Shown: positions 24,740 to 37,515, counted from the first letter of the stretch. The stretch: 64,000 nucleotides of DNA from Acanthosoma haemorrhoidale (GCA_930367205.1 OV884014.1:113751153-113815152), one strand, 5' to 3'. Numbers and translations: made by a program. The notes: generated by a model not told the origin, from the letters alone.

Positions 24740-25270
24740 AGAACAACATCCTGCAAACGGCACTGTAGCATACCCCTTTTCGTGAAATGAAGGCTTCCGA
24801 CATGCACGAAAAGTTCGAGCTTCCCACCATCACCGAAGCCATCAGACGACGTCACATCAAGTTCTTCGACTCGATGAAGCACAGTCTAAACCCTCTTTTC
24901 CGAAACATGACACCACCATCGCTACCGGCACGATGGCAACTCACAAGATCGAGTAAAGCAGAAGAAATGGTTGACATCACAGCGCTTGGCCCACCAACAA
25001 CAAGCCTCTAAGGGGCACCCTCACTGATATCAGACTAACTACGACTGCACTACATGCCTAGAGAAGACTCTAGGCCCAGCCACCAGTGGACTCTCACCAC
25101 TGTACCGTAACAATCAACCTCCACCAAGGATTCCCACACTCCTTACTCCTCTCACACCACCTTCAAACAGGTCCTCCTAGTACAAGGATCCGATCACCCT
25201 AAATATTTTATATTTATCCCTCATCCGAAAATTCTAACTAAAGTGCTTAGAAAAAAAAAAAAAAAAAAAA
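24740..25270 (+). mobile_element. Family B LINE, 3' fragment
   Basis: Reads from AGAACAACATCCTGCAAACG through the C-terminal frame 24787-25011, which contains MHEKFELPTITEAIRRRHIK and FFDSMKHSLNPLFRNMTPPS. It then continues through the 3' UTR (ACCAGTGGACTCTCACCACT, ACAAGGATCC) to a poly(A) of about 20. The same C-terminus is seen at 5.4 and, in reverse, 26.5 kb. 5'-truncated. Confidence 0.92.
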
Positions 25271-25284
25271 TTAGTGAGTTTTAT

Positions 25285-25342
25285 AATTATATATAATTAT
25301 CTGTAAATTTAAAGGGGCTATGAAGAAAAAAAAAAAAAAATG
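25285..25342 (+). mobile_element. Family C 3' tail remnant
   Basis: TTTATAATTATATATAATTATC, AATTTAAAGGGGCTATGAAG and an A-run match the last ~60 bp of family C. It follows a family B tail, as at 5.8 kb, so this may be a second, more decayed B-in-C insertion. Confidence 0.75.
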
Positions 25343-26215
25343 ATTGCCTATGGGATAGTTAAAAAAATCTGTTATAAATACTTATGCTATATACAATACA
25401 TAATAACTGTTATATATAATATGCATGTTTACATTTAACATGCATTCTTTATCTATGCGAACCCCCTGTGGAAAATGTCAAGTGCCCAACATAGGAGAAG
25501 GAAGCCAAGTCAGAGAGAGCCTTCATGATCCTACTACCGCATTAATGAGTCCAAAGACGAGTCAAGTAGTTTTCACGACATTTTTAAAATTCGTGAGATT
25601 GTATTACTTCACGATAGTGGGTACAGTAAAGGATTTTATCGGTCACTACTGTTCTAAGGACTTTTGATCGGAGAGCCTGTGTGCGTTTTATGTTCGAGTG
25701 CATTGCTACCACACTAAATCCAAGATTGCTGCGACGGTTAAATGGAGGGGCAATAACGATGTAGGCCCCAGCCCCACATTATTTTCTGTAATAATGGTAC
25801 AAACAACTAATAAAGATATTCCACTAAATAATTGGAAGTTAAGTGACATCAGTATGCCTTTTGTGCAACTCCTAGGATTGTTTTTTTTCAGACTAATGGA
25901 TTTTAAAAAAAACACATTCAATGTTGTATTCTTTGAATTATACATTTATGACAGTCTTTATGCAAATTAGAAAGAGAAAATCTTGAATGTGAAATTAGTG
26001 CAAACACCATCTGCTAAGTCCTGTAATTATTTACTCGAGGCAAAGGATTAGTGTTCACAGAAAATACTTCGTCCGTTTATTTGCGTTTATGTTTAACAAG
26101 ACCATCAAATTAGCACTCCGTTAGAAACAAAGTAAACATGCCAATCTTGGCAAATATGAGTATCAAAATATGCAAAGTGTGCCTTAAAGTATCGTGTGAT
26201 ATGTCTAATGTTGAA
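25343..26215. other. mostly unannotated; possible decayed family A scrap
   Basis: At about 25600-25700 the sequence CTGTTCTAAGGACTTTTGAT and the ATGTTCGAG that follows resemble the minus-strand coding end of family A (CTGTTCTCAGGACTTTTGAT, GATGTTCGAC). The surrounding sequence has diverged too far to be sure. Overlapping frames here (25425-25970) have no domain. Confidence 0.3.
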
Positions 26216-26872
26216 ATGTTTTTTTTTTTTTCTTAGCTCTCAAATTTTTAAGATTATGGATAAGGGAAAAATAAAGGAATTTATTTGGGGTGAGCGGATA
26301 CTTTTACTAGAAGTACCTGTTTGAAGGTGGAGTGAGGGAATTAAGGAGTGTGGGAAGCCTAGGTAGAGGTGGAAATGTTTCGGTGCAGTGGTGAGAGTCC
26401 ACTGAAGGCTGAGCCTAGAGTCTCTTTAGGCATGTAGTGAAAGCTCATTCCTTTGGATAGCAGTGTTGGGTGCCTGTTAGAGGCTTGTTGTTGGTTGGCC
26501 AAGGGCTGTAATGTCCACCATTTGATCTGCTTTACCAGATCTTGAGAGTTGCCATCTTGCCGGTAGTGGGGGTGTCAGGTCTTGGAATAGAGGGTTTCAT
26601 TGAGTCGAAGAAGTTGATGTGACTTCTTCTGATGGCTTCGGTGATGGTGGGGACCTCGAACTTTTCGTGGATGTCAGGAGCCTTCATTTCACAAAAAGGG
26701 GTATACCATAGTTCCGTGCGCAGGATGTTGTTCTGGAAGCTCTGGAGTCTAGTTATAGTGCTCGTGTGGAGAAAATGGAAAAGAGGAGTTCCAAACAGCA
26801 GTGCTGGCCTCAGGACGCTCTGATATATGAGCAGTTTCAGCCCCAGGGATATAGCCGGTTTGAATGGAATAA
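26216..26872 (-). mobile_element. Family B LINE, 3' fragment
   Basis: Minus-strand copy beginning at a T-run (26219-26230) and GCTCTCAAATTTTTAAGATT, and ending in coding sequence near 26872. The minus frame includes LGLKLLIYQSVLRPALLFGT, LQSFQNNILRTELWYTPF and IHEKFEVPTITEAIRRSHIN. LIYQSVLRPALLFG is the family B equivalent of the LIYKVILKPIWTYG motif of family A, which supports a LINE reverse-transcriptase C-terminus. 5'-truncated and disrupted. Confidence 0.92.
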
Positions 26873-27600
26873 TATCATTACTTTTTAAGCAGAGAACAAT
26901 TACAAAGTAACGAGAACAATACAAAAACGCATTGTTGCTCACAATAGTTCCACCCAAACTTACACAAATGATCAGTGACTTAAAAGAGGTAATTGACATT
27001 TCTCTTATTGTTTCAGGAAAATAAGGATTATCCTTAATATGTATCACTTACGAATGGAGACAACTCATAAACGTAATTCCTACCAGACCTGGTAAAAACA
27101 AAGTCTTACAGAATCTATCGATATATTTTGGAAATAAGAATATCTGAATATGAGAAAAATCAGCTTAAAATTAACAATTAGTCAAAATCTAAAAATGTGA
27201 ATCGCATAAAAATTCTTTGATTCATCAGCGGGATTGATTCTTCCACCAGCAATATCGCAGAAGTAATAGGATCAGATCTTGTTACGATTAGCATATCTGA
27301 GAATAATTCATGATTTCACGGTCTATTTGTAATTTAAATGAACCCCAGACACCGAACCTCGCCCATTTCACATCTCACTTTTATTGAATATTCCCAATTT
27401 GAATAATGAACCGTTTTAGAAATGAAATTAAAAGCGATAATCCTTTATATTATATATGCAAGCGAGAAATAAGATCGATATCGCCCGATAGATTAAAAAA
27501 AACTTTTATAACAAAATCAGATGTTAAAAAGGAATATTTATGGTTATCGTATTTTGATTACGAGCAAGGCTTCAAACTTAGACAATTACAGGGACCCATA
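26873..27600. other. unannotated AT-rich DNA
   Basis: The 85-codon frame at 27406-27663 runs from unique DNA into the family A element out of its coding phase, so it is not a gene. Confidence 0.5.
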
Positions 27601-28615
27601 CCTTCTTGGCAACATTTCCAGATGACACTGCAGTCCTGTCAACCCATTCAGACCCTGATATAGCATCCGAAAACCTTCAAAAATACCACGATAAGATCGA
27701 GTATTGGAGCAATCAATGGCGAATCAAAGTAATTAAAGCAAACTGTTCTCTCTGCCGTAAGTCCTGTCCACTAGTCTTTTTAAATTCGATTCCTCTCCCC
27801 GTGTCTGAGACAGTACGGTACTTCGGCTTCCATTTCGACAAAGGACTAAGATGGAACCCGCACACGAGGCTAAAAAGACAAGAACTAAACAGACGCTTTG
27901 GACAACTGTACAGACTACTTCGAAGGACATCCCATCTCTCAATAGAAAATAAACTACATATTTACAAAGTTATACTTAAGCCAATCTGGACATACGGAAT
28001 AGAGCTGTGGGGGACAGCAAAAAAGTCGAACATCAAGCGTATCCAATCCTTTCAATCAAAAGTCCTGAGAACAATAGTAAATGCCCCATATTACGTCAGC
28101 AACAAAACTCTCCATAACGAACTAAATATACCCTATATTCTCGAACTCATCCCTTCTAAAAGTTCATGAAATTCCATAGTAACCTATCCAACCACCCTAA
28201 TCCCCTAGCACAGTCATTGCACTGCAATACTCATCCCTATAATCCTCCTCGGAGACTAACACGGCAGTGATTTCGTGACCTGCTATAAATAAGTGACAGT
28301 GGAAGTCCTGGCAATGGCTAGTTTCTCCAATCATGTCCTGAGCGTATGTGGCTCTCGCGCTCTTGGTCAGCATCCACTGGCTTGTATCCAGTGACGCGGC
28401 TGACGTAGTAGCGTGGGGGACTTCCCAAGACTTCGCTTCTTTCTTCGCACGCGAGGGAGGTGACAACCATGTGGACTTGGGGGCGCTCTGCTCTGTTTGT
28501 ATATATAGTATGAATGAGCGAGTGAATGAAAATTGTAAATTTTGTATGAATGAGATCATTTATCACAATTACTTATAGCTCAATGAGGCAGATTGTAATT
28601 TTATCTTAATAAAAA
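27601..28615 (+). mobile_element. Family A jockey-clade LINE, best-preserved copy
   Basis: A continuous 187-codon frame (27606-28169) holds the C-terminal half of the reverse transcriptase. It contains FPDDTAVLSTHSDPDIASEN (the FADD motif with alanine changed to proline), KIEYWSNQWRIKV, ETVRYFGFHFDKGLRWNPHT, RQELNRRFGQLYRLLRRTSH, ILKPIWTYGIELWGTAKKSN and QSKVLRTIVNAPYYVSNKTL. This matches jockey-clade LINE proteins in order and spacing. A frameshift at ILELIPSK ends the frame early. The 3' UTR follows (CAATGGCTAGTTTCTCCAAT, GTATGAATGAGCGAGTGAAT) and ends at TTAATAAAA. There is no poly(A) tail. 5'-truncated, so not autonomous. Confidence 0.95.
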
Positions 28616-28756
28616 TTGTTGCTGTTGAACAGAGAACCATACTTCGTGCAGTGATGAAATTCAATTAGTTATTATAGAAATACATTCGACAGGACTGTTT
28701 TTTACTGTTTTAGATCTCGGTGGCTCATCTCAAACGCAGACATTATATAGTTGGCA

Positions 28757-28850
28757 TCCTTATAAGCGTCCTTGAAGATTAGCGCGGCAGTAGCTTCCTG
28801 ACATAATATGTGTACGTATGAGCATCACTGGCACTCACAATGTCCCCAAC
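28757..28850 (+). mobile_element. Decayed family A scrap
   Basis: CGGCAGTAGCTTCCTGACAT and the flanking bases align loosely with the end of the family A coding region and the start of its 3' UTR (CGGCAGTGGCCTCGTGACCT). Too diverged to be certain. Confidence 0.45.
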
Positions 28851-29031
28851 ATCAGATTTATTGACAATTAAACTTTGAAACTTAATCATCACGATTGCTT
28901 ATTGCACAATAGAGCATGTTATATTTGTTTTTAATTCAATACCATAATTTTCTCCCTATTAAAAAAAAAATTGCAGCAGAGCAATGTAAGGTGTAAAGAA
29001 TTCGGACTTATATTCTTTTGTAAAATTTTTC

Positions 29032-29385
29032 TTTTTTTTTTTTTTTATTTTTGTATTTCCTGTAGCGTCGCTACATTGTATACAGGTCTCGTTATTTCAT
29101 AACAATTATATAATGGAATAAACAAGTATAATGATACACATTATACGTGACTGAACTGACTCTAATAAAGGTGATGGGGCTCACCTTTTTGATCAAACTT
29201 AAAACTAACTACACAATAATTCTTAACCTAATATTTCCCAACAGTCTGTTGCCATCGATACGGGAAGGGTGGTGGGGTCATATTGTTAAACACTGGGTGG
29301 GTTAGGTGCTGCAACGAGTCAAAAAACTTGATGTGTCTCCGGCGGATGAACTCGCCCACCGACGGAGCACCAAACAGCAGGTCAG
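29032..29385 (-). mobile_element. Family C LINE, 3' fragment
   Basis: Minus strand: starts (5' side) near 29385 in the GVPSVGEF coding segment, covers the C-terminus (FFDSLQHLTNPV) and 3' UTR with the perfect palindrome TGTAGCGTCGCTACA, then ends in an A-run directly after the hairpin region. The usual CTGAGGATCT tail is missing. A short internal deletion removes part of the coding region. Confidence 0.88.
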
Positions 29386-31689
29386 CACATTCTTCTTTTG
29401 TAAATATTTAAGCTATTAACAATTTTATTCCAAAGATATTTTTTTCTGAGGGTATTGATCATTGACAGCTTAGTTAATAAAAATTATAGTTCTTTCACAA
29501 AAAAAAAAAAACTTATGAGGAATCCATGGACATCTCCCAGATCTTAATTTATGCCCGTTAAAGAAAATAAAGTTAAAGACATAATAGACCTAATAAAATA
29601 TCACAACAGTCAATGAATTAAAATTAATCATAAATTAAAACAGAAATATCTGAAGACATAAAATAGTCTCTTCATCCCCTAATTAAAAATATAAATTACA
29701 AGACACAACATAGATCAGCCAGAGCCGTTTAAGAAGGGCTGAAGTTGGTTTAAAGTCGTACTTCGGATTTACTGACGCAAGTTCCCGGCTAACGGGCGTT
29801 TATAAACATAAAGTACAAAAACAGCAAAGTCCTTAAGAAACTTTAAAGGAAACTGATCGGGAGTTTTATGAGGTCCCCTAATGAACTCCAGCTCGGCTCT
29901 TTTCGTCTCAGGGGACCTGAATTCCGGAAGTTCATTGGCCTTTTCTATACAAAGGATATCTCTTCAATACAAATGATGGGATAAAATATCAATCAAATAT
30001 CATTGTCCATCATTATCAAATAACCATAAAAGTTATAATACGAAACTAGGCACGTTTATTAATAAATCAAAAGTAAAATGTTCATATTTAAACTTGCAGT
30101 TAAAAGTTATTAGCAATTGCAACACTATATCTTAACCTTCAGGCTAGATGGATCAAATATTTTCTTTAACGTCATAATTCTGAAATTAAGATAAGTGAAG
30201 AAGGCAAAAAAAGACGATACAATGAAACTCATAGGTGAAAAAATGGCGAAAAATCGTACAAGCCTATAAGCACGAATAAAACTCAAAACACGACTGAATC
30301 GTAATCAAACATAAATGAACAGAAAGAAAGAAGTATAAAAACAAATTTATTTACACGAAAGGTCACATGAAGCTCACAAGTTGAATAACAACCCTACGGC
30401 CAGAGGAATATGATAATGGTACTATCAATGACGCGGAAACGGAAGTCGGGAAGCTACCTAGAAGAACAACAAAATCCCTCACTTCCGGAAGCGAAGAAGG
30501 AAAAAAAATGGTTATGTACCTCTCAGGTACATGTGACTAAAGGAAGGTTAAGGGAGATTTGCGGCCAAAGGCAAAATCTCTCCTACATATTGGTATTCAC
30601 CTTAAAGAAATTACTAAAATGAACAGCTCAAACAAAATAAAAACATAATTTTAAACAAACCTAATGAGCTCATGTTAGTAACTCTTGTTGAGTTATTGAA
30701 GCATCCAGAACTGGAGTTTCAGTCAAAAGTCCTTAGGTCAATTGTAAATCTTGCTTCGTAGGTGAAACAGTAATTTTGGACTAAGGCACTCCACTAAAAG
30801 AAATAATTTCAATTATCAAAAATCTCACGAAAAACTAAACCTAACTGTAAATTCACTGACGCATGAGCATACATTCAGGATAGCCATGGAACACCACATT
30901 GCCATAAAGATCTAAAAAAAAAAATGCAAAAATAATTACTACTTTAGAAAAAACTAAAACATTCAAATGTTATTATTTAACAAAGCATTGCTGATAAAAA
31001 AAAATTTGATACAATTTTGCACGGTATAAAATGTTGAATCAATAGAAAGCATCAGCGTTTATCCACTCATAACGGAACGAGCTGCAAACATAAAAGAAAC
31101 CCAAAAAAACCACAGTGTGTTAAAACGTCGTTTATGTTCGTTATGATAGGCTGTTATTCTTATTGATGTTCGTTCTAATACGGTGTAATCACTTCCTTAT
31201 TATGTCAGCTTTGTATTTGCATAACATCATTAACAAAAATCGTTAGGCTGTGAATTAAATGCAGGTGTCTTTGGTACGCTGCGCTAACAATCCCAGGTAG
31301 GAGACAGCGAAAGCACCCTCGTGTACTTACTAATAACAATTGATCATTTCCTTACAGTAAATTGATACTGATTACAATTGACAAACGAATAGTCATTATT
31401 ATACTGTTAGGGCGTATTATGCAGGCGTGTTTACACTTTGAATAAATACTGAATAAATTTACTTATCATTTAGCATTGAGGGTAATACGTCACGAGGGGC
31501 ATGTTACATTGTACTGGGAGTGGTCTAGTGTGTCACTAATAAAATTAAAAAAATTAATCCTCAGAGGGTATAATCCCTATTTCGTGTTTTGTTTTGGGAA
31601 TGCCATCCCTGCCAGTAACATTTAAATTACGGCTTCCGGTTATATAAAATATTGGATAGCTCTCTCTCTCTCCGACCAATTCGCCAGAG
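29386..31689. other. unannotated AT-rich DNA
   Basis: A 70-codon frame at 30410-30622 (lysine- and arginine-rich) and one at 31554-31805 (minus) have no recognisable domain. No repeat family identified. Confidence 0.5.
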
Positions 31690-31865
31690 GTAAAAAACAA
31701 AGAGAGGGCAAGAGAGCCACATACGCTGAGGACATGAATGGGTATGATGGCCTGTAACAGGACCTCATGTCTTACAAAACTATTTACAAGAAATTGCGAG
31801 GCCACTATTGGTGACTAGGAGGATCGTAAGGATAAGCGTCACTGGATAAGGAGTTGACAAGAGGA
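31690..31865 (-). mobile_element. Decayed family A 3' UTR scrap
   Basis: GAGAGCCACATACGCTGAGG, ACATGA and a later GCGAGGCCACT...TAGGAGGATCGTA match the minus-strand family A 3' UTR and coding end in order, with much divergence between. Confidence 0.6.
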
Positions 31866-31877
31866 TTGGAATGGGCG

Positions 31878-32617
31878 TGTCGGGTCGTCTCGAGGGGCCT
31901 GGTTACCCTAGCCCTTATGACGGAGTGAGGGTTGAATAGGCTAAGACCTGGACAATTGCTTCATTACGGGTCTTACTCTACTATCTGACTCCATATCTGA
32001 TAGGTATGTGCCCCGACAGTGCACTATGTTCAGGAGAAGAGGAACAGGGTAGGTGTTATAGGTAGTTTGTGTGGTCTTGGAATGATCACGAATTCACACT
32101 CGGTATCGGAGGGTAGGCGAAAATCGTCCGGATACCAAAGGCGACTGTGAACAGGAGAGAGGCAGACTGGACCACTGGGGGAGACGCTGCTAGTATGTTT
32201 GTAGGGCCCCCAAGACTGTCATCCGCATGGAAAGGATGCATTCCAAGGAGGTGCTAGTTTTAGCGAGACGAAGCCAGAGAGTCCCACTAGGAAGTTGTGG
32301 GGCCTGACAACTTCGGATTAAAAAATAGTAAGGTTAGGTCATAGAAGTTTAGAGGGTTTTATGAAGGCAATATCACATCAGTGCAGAAGCAAGTACCAGT
32401 CCAGAGGCGAGCCGTAGCTTGAATTAATTTTCGGCTAAAATGAGAGGGTATATTTAACCCGAAGCAGCTGCATGTGAGATCCTCCACGTAATTTAATGTT
32501 TACAATATTTACACTAATATAAATTTCTGATTTGGTAACATTATATACATTTGTTTAATTAAGTAATTTACAATAGAGTAGAGGGTAATTTGTCTTATCT
32601 AGTTAGTGGTTGCTACA
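31878..32617 (-). mobile_element. LTR, family D (long subtype)
   Basis: Minus-strand copy: TGTAGCAACCACTAACTAGA at its 5' end (32617) and AGACGACCCGACA at its 3' end (31878). The shared 3' block, the GTGAATTCGTG segment and the R-like tract are recognisable. The U3 half is shortened relative to 23876-24696. No matching target duplication found. No internal sequence of an element adjoins it. Confidence 0.88.
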
Positions 32618-32788
32618 GAGTGGATAGGATTTTGTGCTATTTGAAAAATCTTGACGGAAAAAGGACTTTATGTACATGGAGATCATTGTAAAGGGATGAG
32701 GTTGTAATATAAAAGGCAGCGTTTGTGTCAATAAACTTTTCTGTCTCATATTATGCGAAAGGAAAACTACTTCAACCCTTAATAATCT
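32618..32788. other. unannotated DNA
   Basis: Nothing recognised; includes a polyadenylation-like TCAATAAACTT near 32730. Confidence 0.4.
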
Positions 32789-32809
32789 TCTCTCTCTCCC
32801 TCTCTCTCA

Positions 32810-32858
<49 letters not shown>

Positions 32859-32865
32859 TCTCTCA

Positions 32866-32898
<33 letters not shown>
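32789..32898. repeat. (CT)n microsatellite with internal duplication
   Basis: An imperfect CT tract in which the irregular motif CCCTCTCTCTCACTCTCTTT occurs twice, about 60 bp apart, indicating segmental duplication within the microsatellite. Confidence 0.95.
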
Positions 32899-34370
32899 AC
32901 GTAAAGGAGATAGTCCATGAAGATTTCATTATAATTCTACTCTTTCAACGAGATATTGAAATTTGAAATTTTTATAGAATGTTTGAAATAACATTAAACT
33001 TTAAATGAGATCTAAATTTGACACGTGTGAGACCACAGTAGCTCAATATTAAGTACTGGCACTTTTTGATGTCATTGGTTACTTCTGTATCGCTTCACTC
33101 AGTTTAACGTGAATATATTTTCCTCAACATAAGAACATATAAAATGGGTTAACCTAGTCATAGAATCGTCTCTTAGAGCATTTCCTAACTATAAATGTTG
33201 CAAGTTTACGACCGGCGAAGTCCGTAAGCCCCCCCTGCAGCTCACTTTATAGCACTTAAGTCCGTCTAAGGGTCTGTTAAGGCTAACTTTACGATCTGTT
33301 TACGGAGCCCTGCGGACCTCGGAATATTATGAATTCATTTTTATTAGGGCCATACTTCGACTAGCTTTTTATGAATTATTTTTCGAATCGAGCTTGTTCG
33401 TTTTTCGAATGGATTTTAAGAAGAAAGCCTAAAGAACTGGATTCGAAAAAAGAAATTTTTAGTTTATACAATAGGACAAAAGTAATAAAGAAAATTATGA
33501 GATCATTATGATTTTGAGCTTTTAATGTTAACTTTATTAAATGGAGTGTTTAGAACCTATTAATTGAACAATTTAATAGAATAAACTACCATTTATAAAC
33601 TAAGTTAGCAACTAATTGAACTTGAAACTAACATACACTAAGTGGTATTACAGATCGTGGGGCCAATATTGGCTTGATTATGCCCACAGGCAGTGGTGAG
33701 AAGTGGCGAGAGATGGCAAACAGAGGCCACACTCACTGCCAATATTCAATACTACAGCTTCGGACTTAGCAGGCCTGTCTCCTATCCAATCAAAAGCTTC
33801 TCCTATTTATTATAACAAATCAATTTCCTTAAAATGACCCCAAAAGTCAATACAAATTAAATTAATCTTTTTTTTTTTTCGATGTTATATGTTAGACTAT
33901 CTTTCAATGAAAAAGCCTACTTACACTATCATGACTTATACTTATTCACCGATTAACTAATACAATGACATGATAATATACAAAGTAAACCAATTTATAA
34001 GTATGCGTATTACATACCTTATACATGGACGCTAAAATTACATTAGCTATTTAATTACCTTTTCATAAATTCCATTAGAAATGGATTCATATTTTTTCAA
34101 CACACAAAATTCTACTTTCTGAGATTACTATTTTTTTTGTCTTATTTATATTTATATACTTATTGTTGTATATGAGATCTACTTTTATTATCAATTGTAG
34201 AGGTGCCGAAGAGGTCCACTTCACTGCCACCTTTGTCACGCCTAAGAAATAAAATGACCCTTGTTTGTACTGACTGTTTATATTTGTTACTTAATATATT
34301 AGAACATAAGTAATAAAATAAACTTATCATTTATATATATATATATATACCTATACTTATATATACAAGA
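32899..34370. other. unannotated AT-rich DNA
   Basis: GC-richer short stretches at about 33205-33330 and 33650-33780 were not identified. No reading frame of note. Confidence 0.5.
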
Positions 34371-34950
34371 CTAATTACAGTCCAATAGCATTGTCTAAAT
34401 CACATTTCAAAGCTATAAAATAAAGTTAATTTGATTTATTTAAAAGATTCTTAACTTTAAATTCTGTGATACTAAGTCAATATATATATGTTAATCGCTG
34501 ATGGTTTAGATTGATTAAAAACATATAAGGAAAGAGGGGGACGAAAAGACACTCTCAGGCTCCAGTAAAAGACTGCTTTATTATTGATGATAATCAGACT
34601 TACATAGGATCATGGGTTGTTTACCTTCCATAATCGTATTAGTATTTGACATAGTCAGGCCTCTGGCCTTAACTGATATATATATATATATATATACAGA
34701 TATAAAAGTTAATTTTTATCGGCTTTCGAATTAAAATAAAAAAGGAGAACAGGTACTAAGAAACAAGACGCAAGAAAGTTAGAAGTAGACTATTTATTAA
34801 AAGTCTATAACCCTGTATATTTACATGGATGTTTACATCCCGACGTTCAGGGATTAAGGTTGAGTACTGATGCTGCCCGGAGCTCAACTTATCTATATAA
34901 ATATATTTGAAATGTGATTTAAACAATGCTATTCAACTGTCAGTTAGTCA
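34371..34950. repeat. Inverted repeat pair enclosing ~490 bp
   Basis: The segment 34371-34415 and the reverse complement of 34903-34950 share TTTGAAATGTGATTT, ACAATGCTATT and ACTGT in order. Between them are a (TA)n run (34676-34696) and two blocks that each contain a TTTATTA-rich core (34570-34590 and 34790-34800). This could be a degraded foldback or MITE-like element; the arms are short and imperfect. Confidence 0.5.
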
Positions 34951-36387
34951 TGACAATCCTAAAGGGGTAAGTGGATTGCTGTGAAGTGCCTGAAGAAACC
35001 CACATACATATATAACCTCTTTGAAACTGATAGTTAACCAATGACATAATTTAGCACTATTAAATAATAGTTAAATTGTTATGTAGATTTTATTATTAAA
35101 TGATAAATATTTAAAGATAAAAGATAAATAGTTTCGATTAGGATACAACTTCTCTAACTACAGAGTAAAGTCACCTATCTTCGAGATAGGATCAGACATC
35201 TGTGAGATATTGTTTACTAATTAGTGATATGAGGAAACAAAGTAACACCTGGTGACTGTTTTATTGTGAACTTTGTTGAATAACGTTTCTATCAACTATC
35301 AATTGTTTTAGGGCCATATTTTAAATTATCGATTAACAGAATCGATTAACGTGCAAATTAAAGTCAGTTATTGGTCCAAGGTGAGTAGTGACGAGTGCTG
35401 TATTTCTTCAAGAGGCACCTAAAAGTAAGAGAGCTCTTTTGATTGTTATATCTAATATATATATTATATAATATATTTTTAATTATTCAAAAAGATGGCC
35501 CCATGTTAAGAAATGCGTTTTAATTTTTTTTTTTTTTTTGGGGGGGGGAGGCCATGATTTAGTCATTCTATAAGGCAGTGGTTTTATTTTGAAGCAGATA
35601 CTGTGCGATCGAATTTTGTCTTTGTCTTCTTTGTCTTCCTGAGCCTTCGACGTCCATTTGCCTAAAAGTCGACAGTTTCACTAACCTCAAGGACTTTGTA
35701 TCTTTCGTTCTAAGCCGAATCATTGACATCGCTCTCGGTCTCTCGCTCTATTCGGTTTCTGTCCGGCCATCGAGTTAGATTCCTCAACTGCCAATATCTA
35801 ATATTACTGCAATTTATGTTGTACTTTTTTATTTTCATCATAAAGACAAAGCAATTGTAATTTATCACTTTTTACTTAAAAATTAAAAAAAAAAACCTTG
35901 TAGGATTATTTAGACGTGTTACAATAACGAGAAATTAGAGCGAGAATATGCACACAAAGTCCAAAGTCCAATATATCATTTGCCTAAGTGAATTTTAATC
36001 TCCAAAATTATCTCAAATTTGACAATCGCATGACCTAAGGTCAATATAATAATTGCTCAATCATTTTGTTGTTTTTTTGTTTAATTATGAATAAAGCACT
36101 CAACTACCCAAAAAGATAGCGTGATAATTGATGGTGCGTGGGTTCGCAATTACCACTGGTCTCGATAAGGAAAATGTATCTTCGTTGCATGCCTAGTTAT
36201 CTCGAAAAGCCTAATTCCCCTAAAAATTAGAAATATTCGCGGTAATTAGAAAATAATAAGCTAAGTGCGCTACGAAGTATAGAAATAAAAAAAAAATGTG
36301 GCGAATTGTCAAAACTAGACGATACTGTGTCGGTAACGATTTTCTACAAGATTTATAAAACGATAATAGTTTTTTTAAGGAACAAGC
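34951..36387. other. unannotated AT-rich DNA
   Basis: Includes a T-run followed by a G-run (35526-35549) and a more complex stretch at about 35590-35790 with repeated TTTGTCTTC and TCTCTCGCTC motifs. No gene recognised. Confidence 0.5.
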
Positions 36388-36898
36388 AATTCGTTTTCTT
36401 CATAGCCCCTTTAAATTCACAGATAATTTTATACACTTATAGATACTCAGGCGAATCTATTTACAAATTATTTTTGTATTTCCTGTAGCATCGCTACATT
36501 ATATATATAGGTTTTGTTATTTTATATACACATTATACGTGACTGGACTAAACCGACTAATAAAGGTGATGGGGCTTACCGTTTTGTTCAAACTAAGAAC
36601 TAACTTACATACTAATTCTTAGCCTAATTTTTCCCCGACAGTCTGTTGCCATTGATGAGGGGGGGATAGTAATGTCATAGTGTTAAACACCGGGTTTGTT
36701 AGGTGCTGCAACGAGTCAAAAAACTTGATGTGACCCCGGCGGATGAACTCGCCCACCGACGGCACACCAAGCAACGGGTGCAGGTCAGCGTTCTTTAACC
36801 TCTCGAGAGAGGTATGTCGGGCCACTTTTCGCATGATCCCATTCTGGAAATGTTGGAGACTTGTGGTGGAGCGTCAGTCAAGTGGGTAAATATCGGGG
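36388..36898 (-). mobile_element. Family C LINE, 3' fragment with full tail
   Basis: Minus strand: a 71-codon frame (36619-36834) reads MRKVARHTSLERLKNADLHP and IKFFDSLQHLTNPVFNTMTL. The 3' UTR follows, with stem-loop TGTAGCGATGCTACA and the AAGGGGCTATGAAG end. The poly(A) has decayed. 5'-truncated near 36898. Confidence 0.92.
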
Positions 36899-37204
36899 CG
36901 TTCTTATATTTATCCAAAGCAATTCATTGTAGTTTTTCACAATTTTAAGTGTTGTCAAACTATCAAATATATCGCCAATTTTAAATGTCTTGCTTAAAGG
37001 TAATAACGTATTCAGCGCAAAACACTGGCGACATTTTATTGGGATTTACATGATTTCTGATTTTAGCGAAAAAAAAAAACCAATGATACGCTAAAATTAT
37101 TTAAATCGTATCAATATTTTATTCTTGTATTACAATAAGTAAAAAAGCAATATTCTACTTTTTTTTTTTAATAACAGTTAAAACTGTACATATTTAATAA
37201 TACT
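36899..37204. other. unannotated AT-rich DNA
   Basis: Nothing recognised. Confidence 0.4.
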
Positions 37205-37515
37205 ATCTATAAACACCTCTTTAATTTGGGGATAGTGGGATCACCAATCTGCAGATTCTGCAAGAAAGAGGGAGAAACGGCACGTCATATAATATGTGAC
37301 TGTGATAACTTAGCTAGAAGGCGATACCTTCACTTTGGTAGTGATCGCATTGTAGACCCCAAAATATGTGAACTGATCGATCCATTCAGTATCCTCCGAT
37401 TTGCAAAGGCCGTGGGCCTGTCACGTATATAGGACAGGGACATGGACGGCGCACAATAGGTCTCAGTGATGCCGCGGTGCACAAATGCCGGAACAAATAA
37501 TAATAATAATAATAA
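37205..37515 (+). mobile_element. I/LOA-like LINE, C-terminal zinc-knuckle fragment with (TAA)n tail
   Basis: The frame reads YKHLFNLGIVGSPICRFCKK and EGETARHIICDCDNLARRRY, with stop near 37432. The C-x2-C...E-x-E-T-x2-H-x4-C arrangement followed by LARRR is the conserved C-terminal motif of LINE ORF2 proteins of the I, LOA and R1 groups. The element ends in a (TAA)n run (37498-37515), a tail type typical of I-like LINEs and unlike the tails of families A to C. It is therefore a fourth LINE lineage in the window, 5'-truncated just upstream of the motif. Confidence 0.88.

Noticed and set aside
27406..27663. 85-codon ORF starting MNRFRNEIKSDN
   Set aside because: Starts in unique DNA and reads into family A out of its coding phase.
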